Part shown: positions 8,692 through 16,817 of the stretch, in pieces | How positions within the stretch are numbered: position 1 is the stretch's first letter | Layout of the letters: every line of letters begins with the position of its first letter | Source of the DNA: Chitinophaga polysaccharea | Lineage (GTDB): Bacteria; Bacteroidota; Bacteroidia; Chitinophagales; Chitinophagaceae | Assembly: GCF_007829335.1 (NCBI RefSeq) | Contig: NZ_VIWO01000007.1 | Span: 1 to 64,000 of the forward strand | Reading direction: 5' to 3' | Length of the DNA stretch: 64,000 bases | Position numbers and translations under genes: made by a program | The notes under the pieces: model-generated | The model's input: the letters and a program-made list of their open reading frames with translations, nothing else | Told to the model about the DNA's origin: nothing | Databases searched by the model: none

Positions 8692-9789
8692 CTAAACTAT
8701 AATATCCACAATCTTGGTAGGCGCTACATTGGCATTGCGCATGGCAATACTACGGGCCGCGGTGCCGGCAACGTCCAGGAATGCTTTGCGGGTCGCTTTC
8801 TCTTCACCCATCATAGCAGGCACCCCGGCATCACCACCTTCGCGGATGCTTTGTACCAGCGGAATCTGGCCAAGGAATGGAATTTCCATTTCATCTGCCA
8901 GGTGTTTACCACCGTCTTTACCGAAAATATAATATTTGTTTTCCGGCAGCTCGGCAGGTGTGAAATAGGCCATATTTTCCACTAAACCAATGATAGGCAC
9001 ATTGATTTGTTGTCCCTGGAACATGGCAATACCTTTCTTCGCATCAGCCAGGGCCACGTCCTGTGGCGTGGTAACGATCACGGCACCGGTCACAGGCACA
9101 GTTTGCACCAGGGTCAGGTGAATATCACCTGTTCCGGGAGGCATGTCTATGATCAGGTAATCCAGTTCATCCCAGAATACATCGGTAATAAATTGCTTCA
9201 ATGCACTGCTGGCCATAGGGCCACGCCATACAACGGCTTGCCTTTCATCGATCAGCAACCCAATAGACATTACTTTGATGCCGTATTTTTCTATCGGCTG
9301 AATCATGCCCTTACCATCCACATTCACCATCATTGGGCGCTCTCCACGCAAACCAAACATAATAGGCACGGATGGTCCGTAAATATCGGCGTCCATCAGC
9401 CCTACTTTTGCGCCATCCCTGCCCAAAGCCAGGGCCAGGTTGGCTGCTACGGTAGATTTACCCACGCCCCCTTTACCAGAAGCCACCACGATAATATTTT
9501 TCACCTTAGACAGGATACCCTGCCCCCCAGCTCTTTTGGTGTTTACATTGGCGGTCATGACAACTTCTACCTGCGCCTCCTTACTTACCAGCATATGAAT
9601 CGCATTCACGCAGGCATTCCGGATCATATCTTTCAACGGACACGCCGGGGTAGTCAGCACCACGGTAAATTTCACTTTATTACCGTCAATCTCTATATCT
9701 TTTACCATGTTCAGCGTAACCAGATCTTTCCCCAGATCCGGCTCTTCTACGTTGCTCAGGGCCTTTAAAACCTGCTCTTTAGTGATCAT
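8692..9789 (-). CDS. Mrp/ApbC family iron-sulfur carrier P-loop ATPase
   Basis: 365 residues, cytoplasmic. An N-terminal MIP18/DUF59 domain (about 1-85, with TTPACPLKD) precedes a ParA/MinD-type ATPase with deviant Walker A GKGGVGKST (105-113), DADIYGPSVP and IIDMPPGTGD. Mrp/Nbp35 proteins carry Fe-S clusters to apoproteins. The usual CxxC near the C-terminus is absent: the equivalent place reads MAYFTPAELPENKYYIFG. I believe this is normal for Bacteroidota Mrp, so cluster binding must use other ligands or a partner. Its promoter carries a 14-base palindrome. Confidence 0.92.
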   Translation of the reverse strand: MITKEQVLKALSNVEEPDLGKDLVTLNMVKDIEIDGNKVKFTVVLTTPACPLKDMIRNACVNAIHMLVSKEAQVEVVMTANVNTKRAGGQGILSKVKNIIVVASGKGGVGKSTVAANLALALGRDGAKVGLMDADIYGPSVPIMFGLRGERPMMVNVDGKGMIQPIEKYGIKVMSIGLLIDERQAVVWRGPMASSALKQFITDVFWDELDYLIIDMPPGTGDIHLTLVQTVPVTGAVIVTTPQDVALADAKKGIAMFQGQQINVPIIGLVENMAYFTPAELPENKYYIFGKDGGKHLADEMEIPFLGQIPLVQSIREGGDAGVPAMMGEEKATRKAFLDVAGTAARSIAMRNANVAPTKIVDIIV

Positions 9790-9818
9790 AAATTGTTGTT
9801 AATTTTGAATCCAGGATA

Positions 9819-9851
9819 CAAAGTTAACCCAATTGGGTTTTAATTTACAAT
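9819..9851 (-). promoter_or_regulatory. mrp promoter with palindrome between -33 and -7 boxes
   Basis: Minus strand: -7 box TAACTTTG (9826-9819), a possible -33 element ATTG (9851-9848), spacer 21. The spacer contains the perfect palindrome AACCCAATTGGGTT (9826-9839), abutting the -7 box, where a bound repressor would block polymerase. The regulator is not known. Confidence 0.5.
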
Positions 9852-9918
9852 TTCAATCTGGTGCAGCTGATCAACTGCATATAGACACGTAAATAAATTT
9901 TTATATCTTAGGACCGGC

Positions 9919-10584
9919 ATGCATCAGAAAAGATCCTACATACTGTCACTTTTAGTTGTTTTCCTATTGTCTCCTTTCCTGCTGAAAGCGCAGATCGCGG
10001 AATTCAGAGACAGCGTTATACAGATTTCAGGTATTACCATGACTGCCGACAGCTTACGGGCCATTCCCGCTGTAAGTATTATGGTAAGAGGTCAGGGCAG
10101 AGGTACCATTTCCAATAGGAGCGGTATTTTCTCCATTGTGGTATTTAAAGGAGATACCCTCTCTTTCAGCGCCGTAGGCTTTAAACATAAAAATTACCGG
10201 GTACCACCCAACATCAAAGGCAATAGCTTCTCCCTGATACAACTAATGGTAGAAGATACCACTTATCTGCCGGTAACCATCATCAAACCTTATCTTTCCA
10301 GGGAAGAATTTGAACGGGCCTTCGCCAATATGGACATCCCCGATGATGCCTACGAAGTAGCCCGAAAAAATACCAGCAATGCCCGGTTAAGGGCCATGGC
10401 CCGTTTCCTGCCAGTCGATGGCAGGGAAGGCGTGAACCAGTATTTCAACAAACAGGCACAGAATCTCTACTATGCCGGTCAGCCCCCTCCACAAAATATC
10501 TTTAACCCGCTTGCCTGGGCCCAGTTTATACAGGCCTGGAAACGTGGCGACTTTAAAAGAAAAGATGAGAGTTACGGAGATTGA
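9919..10584 (+). CDS. Secreted protein with carboxypeptidase-regulatory-like domain
   Basis: 221 residues. A signal peptide ends near LLKAQ (about 25). Residues about 38-105 form a CarboxypepD_reg-like (CNA-B type) sandwich: SGITMTADSLRAIPAVSIMV, then GTISNRSGIFSI and DTLSFSAVGFK, the pattern usually found at the N-terminus of SusC/TonB-dependent receptors. Here it stands alone. The C-terminal part (about 120-221) is polar and helical with no match I recognise. It probably resides in the periplasm or outer membrane. Confidence 0.7.
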   Translation: MHQKRSYILSLLVVFLLSPFLLKAQIAEFRDSVIQISGITMTADSLRAIPAVSIMVRGQGRGTISNRSGIFSIVVFKGDTLSFSAVGFKHKNYRVPPNIKGNSFSLIQLMVEDTTYLPVTIIKPYLSREEFERAFANMDIPDDAYEVARKNTSNARLRAMARFLPVDGREGVNQYFNKQAQNLYYAGQPPPQNIFNPLAWAQFIQAWKRGDFKRKDESYGD

Positions 10585-10644
10585 TACGTAACCCCAATTT
10601 TCATTAAATTAGTGGCTTATTCATTTCTGACAAATCACTACACC

Positions 10645-11532
10645 ATGCAAAAAATTGCGGTCATTGGCGCGGGTACCATGGGAAATGGTATTGCCCACGT
10701 ATTTGCTCAACACGGCTACGCCGTAAACCTGATAGACGTTGCGGCCCCAGCACTCGAAAAAGCCCTGCAAACGATCACCAAAAACCTCGACAGGCAAGTT
10801 GCCAAGGGCACCATCCCCCCTGAGATCAAAGACCAGACTATCAGCCACATTACCCTGCACACCGATCTCGCCGCCGGCGTAAAAGACGTATCGCTGGTAG
10901 TAGAGGCAGCAACGGAAAACATTGCGCTGAAGCTGAAAATATTCCAGGACCTCGATCAGCACGCGCCCGCCGATGCAATCCTGGCCACCAACACGTCTTC
11001 TATCTCCATCACCAAAATTGCCGCAGTCACCAAACGTCCTGCCAAGGTAATAGGCATGCACTTTATGAATCCGGTGCCGGTAATGAAACTGGTAGAGATC
11101 ATCAACGGATATGCTACCGATAAAGCTGTTACCAATGCGATTGTAGCCTTATCCGAAAAACTGGATAAAGTGCCCTGCGTGGTAAACGATTACCCCGGCT
11201 TTATTGCCAACCGCATTCTCATGCCTATGATCAACGAGGCGATCTGCTCCCTCTTTGAAGGAGTAGCGGGTGTTGCAGAAATTGATACGGTAATGAAACT
11301 GGGAATGGCACATCCCATGGGCCCTTTACAGCTGGCCGATTTCATAGGACTCGATGTTTGCCTCTCGATTTTGCAGGTACTGCACGATGGTTTTGGTAAT
11401 CCTAAATATGCTCCTTGTCCACTGCTGGTGAATATGGTGACCGCAGGCTATCTCGGCGTAAAAAGCGGGGAAGGATTTTATAAATACACAGCCGGCAGTA
11501 AAGACCTGGTGGTAAGTGAGCGATTTGCGTAG
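10645..11532 (+). CDS. 3-hydroxybutyryl-CoA dehydrogenase
   Basis: 295 residues from the ATG at 10645, which puts the Rossmann motif IAVIGAGTMGNGIA at the N-terminus as in the family; an upstream in-frame start would add 11 unlikely residues. The enzyme interconverts acetoacetyl-CoA and 3-hydroxybutyryl-CoA with NAD(P)H. Catalytic marks are TNTSSISIT, GMHFMNPVPVMKLVEII (His and Asn), then DYPGFIANRILMP and AHPMGPLQLADFIGLD of the helical C-terminal domain. Stand-alone, not fused to a crotonase. It could act downstream of the glutaryl-CoA dehydrogenase at 5.8 kb. Confidence 0.92.
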   Translation: MQKIAVIGAGTMGNGIAHVFAQHGYAVNLIDVAAPALEKALQTITKNLDRQVAKGTIPPEIKDQTISHITLHTDLAAGVKDVSLVVEAATENIALKLKIFQDLDQHAPADAILATNTSSISITKIAAVTKRPAKVIGMHFMNPVPVMKLVEIINGYATDKAVTNAIVALSEKLDKVPCVVNDYPGFIANRILMPMINEAICSLFEGVAGVAEIDTVMKLGMAHPMGPLQLADFIGLDVCLSILQVLHDGFGNPKYAPCPLLVNMVTAGYLGVKSGEGFYKYTAGSKDLVVSERFA

Positions 11533-11582
11533 CATTTCAGACTCATACAACGGGGAGCATCGTCATTCCCGTTGTATGTATA

Positions 11583-11864
11583 TTATTTTTGCTCCAGTAT
11601 ATTATTCAGTTCTTCCATAGTGTGGGAATATTTCTTTTTATTCGGGTAAAACGACAATTTTTCTATTTTGGGTAGATACAACAGGGGACTTAAATCGTTG
11701 TCTGCTGTAGCAAAAAACCAAAATGTTCCACAATTCTTTCAACGCCGGAAGGCTTTTTAATCCTGACAAAGAAGGAACACTTCCCCATGTTATCTCCATC
11801 TGATTTATATTCTTATTCCCCTAAAATCTGCCGTTTCACTATAGTCCACTTTATATTTTTCCAT
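11583..11864 (-). pseudogene. Frameshifted small leucine-rich protein, probable decayed immunity gene
   Basis: Reading the minus strand in three pieces gives one coherent protein of about 94 residues. ATG at 11864 starts MEKYKVDYSETADFRGI. Near 11810-11820 the frame must shift to read QMEITWGSVPSLSGLKSLP then ALKELWN. Near 11725 it must shift back to read FWFFATADNDLSPLLYLPK, ending NNILEQK at a TAA (11583-11585). Start and end are in the same frame and the original frame is full of stops between the shifts, so there are two compensating indels. The leucine spacing resembles short leucine-rich repeat proteins found beside polymorphic toxins. It starts 35 bases after the immunity candidate. 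This fills the otherwise empty 366-base gap. Two sequencing errors would give the same picture. Confidence 0.55.
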
Positions 11865-11898
11865 CTACAGATAATTATTTTGTCAATACTGTAGCTAC

Positions 11899-12417
11899 TT
11901 ACTTTGACATCGGAGTAATCTTTACTACTCCTCCAGTATTAAATATCTTGTCATTAAACCTGGCAATATCGTCAGACCAATAATATTGTAGTAATGACTT
12001 ATTCAGTGATGAATATCTTTCATCCGCTGATTGCATGCCTTTATGAAATTTCTTATCAAAAAAAGCCTTCAACAGTTTACCATTTTTTCCGGCAGAGGCG
12101 CTTTTCGTGTTCCAGGAAAAAACAGTATCCGTGATCTTAATTTCATTTGGATACAACTCAGCGTATAGATAGATAAAATCAATTTTATCTGTTGATGTAG
12201 GCCTTCTATCCAAACTCAAAATCCTGTCGTTATATACCTGTTCATTCCCAATATAGATCATAAAATCGCGGGTATTAAACATGTCATCAACAATATGAGT
12301 AGATATTTGAAGTTTTCTTGTTGCATCTTCATAAAAGAAAATGAGATGATTTTCCTCCAAAAATTGATTTATTGATGTCTTCAACGACTCTCTTGTCATT
12401 ACAACATTTATCTGCAT
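11899..12417 (-). CDS. Candidate immunity protein for the RHS toxin
   Basis: 172 residues, no signal peptide, no family I recognise. It is acidic/aromatic with YIGNEQVYNDRIL and FIYLYAELYPNEIKI. Its ATG follows the RHS stop codon by only two bases, which suggests translational coupling so that the antidote is made with the toxin. This position, directly after a polymorphic RHS toxin tip, is where cognate immunity genes sit. The DNA is visibly more AT-rich than the RHS core gene, as expected for exchanged toxin/immunity ends. Function is inferred from position only. Confidence 0.65.
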   Translation of the reverse strand: MQINVVMTRESLKTSINQFLEENHLIFFYEDATRKLQISTHIVDDMFNTRDFMIYIGNEQVYNDRILSLDRRPTSTDKIDFIYLYAELYPNEIKITDTVFSWNTKSASAGKNGKLLKAFFDKKFHKGMQSADERYSSLNKSLLQYYWSDDIARFNDKIFNTGGVVKITPMSK

Positions 12418-12419
12418 TT

Positions 12420-12827
12420 CTAGTGATGTTTTTTAGTGTTCTGCTCAGGGTGATTATAGGATCTGAATTCAACTCTATCTCTTACTCCATTTTGGTGTCT
12501 TATAGCGTTAAGATCTTGCATAGCCTCAATTTCTCTCGGAATGGCTTTACCTTTCACACCAGATTTTCCGACATTTCCCCAATGTACTTTTCCATCAGCA
12601 TCTCTCCAAATAATATCTGGCCTTCTACCCTCCCTTCTACCATTTGGTGTCGGGAAGAATCTTTCCCCTTCTCTTCCTCCTCCATTCAACACTCTACCGC
12701 CATTCCTTTCTACTTCATCACCCCATTCCCGAATAGTAGTGTTGTGAGGGCCATTTGGATCTGTTTTTGGACCTGGTTTTGAATAAGGGGTACCGTCTTT
12801 TTTGGTTTTGCTCGCCCATCTCTGACC
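12420..12827 (-). other. Unassigned C-terminal toxin tip of the RHS protein
   Basis: About 135 residues after DVWGLA. The N-terminal part is low-complexity and basic (SKTKKDGTPYSKPGPKTDP). The conserved-looking core contains GGGREGERFF, GRRPDIIWRDADGKVHWGN, VGKSGVKGK and IPREIEAMQDL, followed by a His/Lys-rich end. The RPD, then a beta hairpin, then a lysine, recalls restriction-like nucleases, but the usual ExK is not present. I therefore leave the activity open. The tip is the part that differs between related RHS toxins. Confidence 0.55.
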
Positions 12828-15800
12828 AGCAAGTCCCCATACATCTACCAAGCTATTTGGATCATCCACATATCCATAAAGCCGCATGCCTCCATTCAAC
12901 CCAATCGGATCCTGGCTTAAATATCCCCCTGTCTCTGCATCATAATACCGGAACCGGTTGTAACATAACCCTGTTTCCCCATCTGCATATTGCCCCTGAT
13001 AAAGATAATTACAAAATGCTTTATCTCCATGTAGATGTCTTACCTTTCCATAACAATCCAATTCACGTTCCCATACTTTATTCCCTGAGCTATCATACGC
13101 ATGTGTAGGGGTGCCAAGATGGTCCGCAATAATACTATAGGTTTGATCATCCTGCAATTTGGCGCAGGGAATAAATGAATCTTCCTCAAAAACCCAGGTG
13201 ATCAGATTTTCAACAGGTTCTTCTCCTTGCTGTAATTCACCATCTGTCACAGCTTTCAGATGTGGTGGATAATCACCGCTGTACTGCCATTCATGCAAGG
13301 GCACATTACCATTCCACAACCAGCGGGTCACTTGTTCTTTGCGCTTATTGACTTTCGCAATGCGCCGGCCCAGCGGATCATAGCTGAATATAATTTCATT
13401 GCCGACTGGCGTAATGACCTGATGCAACAATCCATTTGCCTTCCAATCGTATATCCACCCTGTGTGACTGCCTCTGGCAGCTATTTTCAGCGCCTTGGTA
13501 TAACGTTGTTTATTCCCAGCATTAACATGCGTATTACGTTTAAATTCTTTAAATATCAGGTTACCTTCCTCATCATAGTGATAATAATAATCCGGGCATT
13601 CCAGTAAGCGTCCCCCTTTACCATAGACACGATCTTTCCGCGTGGGGGTGTTGAAAAGATTACCTAATTTATCAGGTACCCTGTAAATGGTGGTAGCCGC
13701 ACTTCCATCTGCCGTATAGGTAGCACTGGACAGGTTATCAAATTCGTCATAATCAAACTGCGTTTGGGTACCACTCAACTCATTGATCATCCGGCGCAAT
13801 TGGCTGCTACGTCCCCATTCATATCGGGTGCGGCGCTGCTCTACTTTATGTACGCCTATAGATTGCTTAATTATTCTGCCTTTTTTATCCCGCTGCGTTT
13901 GTACATTAACGCCGCCGGAAAGCATTCTTCCCAGCTCCAGTCCCATGTTATTACGCTCCCATTGAGCTTCCCAGTCACCAGAAGCGCCATTGGCAGCCTG
14001 CATTTTTTCTACAAAACCTGCTGCGCTGTATTGCATCTTAACCGACGCCCCGAGACTACTACCTATCAGGTAATTTTCACCGTTCTCATCATATTCCAGG
14101 CTAACCGTATGCGCTCCCTGTATTTCCTTTATCACGCGGCCTGCGGAGTCATACTGAATCGCAATTTCGCCTTCTTCATTGAAGGCGCCTGTCAGCATCC
14201 CATCTTTATCATAACCATAGGCTGCAACATATCCATCATGATATTCTTCTCTCACTACGTTACCAACGCCATCATAATCATACTGCGTCCAACGATTCCC
14301 TGGGCGTAATACTTTTTTTACACGTCCTGCACCATCACGCTCATACTTTCTGTGGATACCATCAAAACCCCATTCCTGGATGATGTTACCGTTCGCATCG
14401 GGTTCAAACCGATATAACTCTCCTCCTTCATTAACGATGGTGCGTAACTGCTGTTCTGTATCGTAGTTGAAACGTACCTGCACCCCATGTTGCTTCCTTC
14501 CAGTCAAAATCCCCAGCGGGCCATAAGTAAAATCTACTTCCCGACGCCCATCTCTGGCGGATATAATATTGTCGGCGGCATCATAAGCGAATATATTAAC
14601 GGTGCTATCCGCTTCCTCCATGCGGATCATATTTCCGGCAGCATCATACGTATATGCATACCAGTAACCTGTTGCAGTAGTTTCTTTTGTCAGTTGGCCC
14701 AGTTCATCATATTCCCAATACTGCTTTGCCCCACCAGGCATCTGCATATGGATCAGATTATACTGCTCATCATAGGTCATCTCGAAAGTCCGTCCGCTAC
14801 TATGAACAAGCCGCGTAAGACAAGGTCCGTTGTAATAATATCGTAAGCTATTCCCATTGGCATAGGTCTTTTTATCCAATAAGCCCTGTTCATTATACCT
14901 CCACCTGATCCTTCTTCCACCAGCACTATGAACCATCGTGAGGCGTTGTTCTTCATCATAAGCATAGCTAATCGCCTCTCCATTACCGTTAATCTCCTTT
15001 ATGGCACAACCATAATCATCATAAATAGTTTTTGTCGTATTACCCGCAGCATCCACCACCACTTCCAACTCCTCATAGCTATTATACTCCTGCAACGTAA
15101 CACCACCATTGCCATCAATAATTTTATAAATGAGATGCCGTTCATCATAAAAATATTCCGTGGTATGGCCAAGACTATTGGTAGCACTGGTTTTGCCGTC
15201 TTCATATCTTGCATGATACTCCAGCACACCACCGTCTCCCCAGGTATGAATACAACGGGCATCATCTCCCTTACCTTCATATTCCCAGTAAAAGCTGTCA
15301 CCACTTTGGTTGGTCAGTTTTACCAACAGATGCTGCTGATAGAAAAAATACTTGCTGACATCCAGTGCATTAGTAGTGCTACACAGGTTTCCATCTTCAT
15401 CATAGCTGTAACGCACCAACGGAATAGTACTGGCGCCATTCCGGGTATGAATCTTTTCGATGCGCCCTTTATCATCATTGGTAATGACAAGTAAACGGTT
15501 GCTGCTATCAATGATTTTTTCCAAATGGCCGTTACCGTTATACAGGAACCGGATACGGAAACCAGCGGTATCACTGATTTCAGACAACATACAACTCCCG
15601 TCTGGCGCAGGTATGACAGCAAAACGATAAAGGCGTCCGCCTCCATCTTTCAAATAATAGCCACTATTATCCCGTTGCCACCACAGATGTTCTATTCTGT
15701 TATAATACGCGCCACCATTAGCCAATGCCGGCATAACCGTTTCCCGCCCATCCGATAAACGAATGCTGAAATATCCGTTGTGCAGATCATATAAGCTCAT

Positions 15801-16778
15801 GTTATAGGGGTGATGCCAATTATAACCCAGTGGCCCGGGTACAGCCGCATCACTGTAGTAAGTACGTTCCCATACCAACGGAATCGGGCCAGGCAATTCG
15901 AAATCCACATTGGAAGAAAATACTCTTCCGGTCACTGCATCCACCGGCTCACCAAAACCTTTACACTTGATATGCTGCAGGATCTCTGCCAGCTTGGGAA
16001 AGCGGCTTTTTATTTTATCAATCACTTTCTGCAATACCGCGCCTGCGGCCTTCGACAACCCTTTCAGGCCTAGCTTAAACATCAGCTGAAACAGATCTAT
16101 CGTAGGAGGACCACCCACCAGCACCGGTTTGCCGGCAGACGTCATGATCAGTAATACAGAAGTAGGCGCCATCAGTGCCATTGCCGTGCTCTTTTTATTC
16201 AACCGGGGAGGTGATGGCAATCCCACTAGATTACATGACAGGGCCGGATGAAACTGTGTAGAGAAAGGGCCTCCATCAGCCAATACGGTGGAGCTGCCCA
16301 TCCACATTTCAGAAGCTGCCTTGGGCTTTATAATAGGAAACGGCAGATGCGCAATGAACGCAGGCAAATGAAAAATGGTCGTGCCCGCATTAGCGATCCA
16401 TTGGTTATGCACTTTTACAGAAGGACTTAACGCATGTATCAACATCTGCGCAGTAGCTGCCAGGGAAAAGGGTTGCGGCGGCGGCTCTTTTCCATCTTCA
16501 GGTTCCGGCGGCTCTGGTGGCCGTGGTACCACACTGGCAATTGCGCCCATAATAGCGCCCATAATATCAAAAATCATCCCTATATGAGGAACCGGCAGCA
16601 ACGGTGAAGGAGGAAAAACGGAGTCATGAAAATCTATACCGATACCCAGGTCGAAGTATTTGGCCGCAGGCATTCCCGGAAAGGAAGGCAATACGCTCGC
16701 CATCCCTTTCTGAATATGATCCAGCGAATTTTTCTTTTCTGCGAATAAAGCACCAAAGCCTTTATTTTCTCCAGCCAT
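12420..16778 (-). CDS. PAAR-like / RHS-repeat polymorphic toxin
   Basis: 1452 residues. An N-terminal PAAR-like region is split around residues 40-75 and 155-190 (GSSTVLADGG), with hydrophobic segments at 66-84 and 202-214. A DUF6531 segment lies near 276-350 (GEPVDAVTGRVF). Dozens of YD repeats (GxxxxYxYDxxGxL) run to about 1220, then the RHS core ends with DPIGL (1290-1294) and DVWGLA. The repeats build a shell that encloses the C-terminal tip; the core end is where self-cleavage occurs in relatives. The tip (1318-1452, DNA 12420-12827) is described separately. It follows vgrG and the adaptor in one tight operon, so delivery by a type VI-like contractile apparatus is expected. No apparatus genes lie in the window. 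Confidence 0.9.
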   Translation of the reverse strand: MAGENKGFGALFAEKKNSLDHIQKGMASVLPSFPGMPAAKYFDLGIGIDFHDSVFPPSPLLPVPHIGMIFDIMGAIMGAIASVVPRPPEPPEPEDGKEPPPQPFSLAATAQMLIHALSPSVKVHNQWIANAGTTIFHLPAFIAHLPFPIIKPKAASEMWMGSSTVLADGGPFSTQFHPALSCNLVGLPSPPRLNKKSTAMALMAPTSVLLIMTSAGKPVLVGGPPTIDLFQLMFKLGLKGLSKAAGAVLQKVIDKIKSRFPKLAEILQHIKCKGFGEPVDAVTGRVFSSNVDFELPGPIPLVWERTYYSDAAVPGPLGYNWHHPYNMSLYDLHNGYFSIRLSDGRETVMPALANGGAYYNRIEHLWWQRDNSGYYLKDGGGRLYRFAVIPAPDGSCMLSEISDTAGFRIRFLYNGNGHLEKIIDSSNRLLVITNDDKGRIEKIHTRNGASTIPLVRYSYDEDGNLCSTTNALDVSKYFFYQQHLLVKLTNQSGDSFYWEYEGKGDDARCIHTWGDGGVLEYHARYEDGKTSATNSLGHTTEYFYDERHLIYKIIDGNGGVTLQEYNSYEELEVVVDAAGNTTKTIYDDYGCAIKEINGNGEAISYAYDEEQRLTMVHSAGGRRIRWRYNEQGLLDKKTYANGNSLRYYYNGPCLTRLVHSSGRTFEMTYDEQYNLIHMQMPGGAKQYWEYDELGQLTKETTATGYWYAYTYDAAGNMIRMEEADSTVNIFAYDAADNIISARDGRREVDFTYGPLGILTGRKQHGVQVRFNYDTEQQLRTIVNEGGELYRFEPDANGNIIQEWGFDGIHRKYERDGAGRVKKVLRPGNRWTQYDYDGVGNVVREEYHDGYVAAYGYDKDGMLTGAFNEEGEIAIQYDSAGRVIKEIQGAHTVSLEYDENGENYLIGSSLGASVKMQYSAAGFVEKMQAANGASGDWEAQWERNNMGLELGRMLSGGVNVQTQRDKKGRIIKQSIGVHKVEQRRTRYEWGRSSQLRRMINELSGTQTQFDYDEFDNLSSATYTADGSAATTIYRVPDKLGNLFNTPTRKDRVYGKGGRLLECPDYYYHYDEEGNLIFKEFKRNTHVNAGNKQRYTKALKIAARGSHTGWIYDWKANGLLHQVITPVGNEIIFSYDPLGRRIAKVNKRKEQVTRWLWNGNVPLHEWQYSGDYPPHLKAVTDGELQQGEEPVENLITWVFEEDSFIPCAKLQDDQTYSIIADHLGTPTHAYDSSGNKVWERELDCYGKVRHLHGDKAFCNYLYQGQYADGETGLCYNRFRYYDAETGGYLSQDPIGLNGGMRLYGYVDDPNSLVDVWGLAGQRWASKTKKDGTPYSKPGPKTDPNGPHNTTIREWGDEVERNGGRVLNGGGREGERFFPTPNGRREGRRPDIIWRDADGKVHWGNVGKSGVKGKAIPREIEAMQDLNAIRHQNGVRDRVEFRSYNHPEQNTKKHH

Positions 16779-16817
16779 GATATGGTTTATTTTAATCTCC
16801 GTTAAGAGATCAGTATG

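Noticed and set aside
9007..9768. 253-codon plus-strand frame opposite mrp
   Set aside because: Antisense to a clearly conserved gene, with no domain and no promoter.
13500..16000. Tandem repeats that might be a CRISPR array or minisatellite
   Set aside because: They are degenerate YD repeats in an open coding frame, with no identical direct repeats or spacers.
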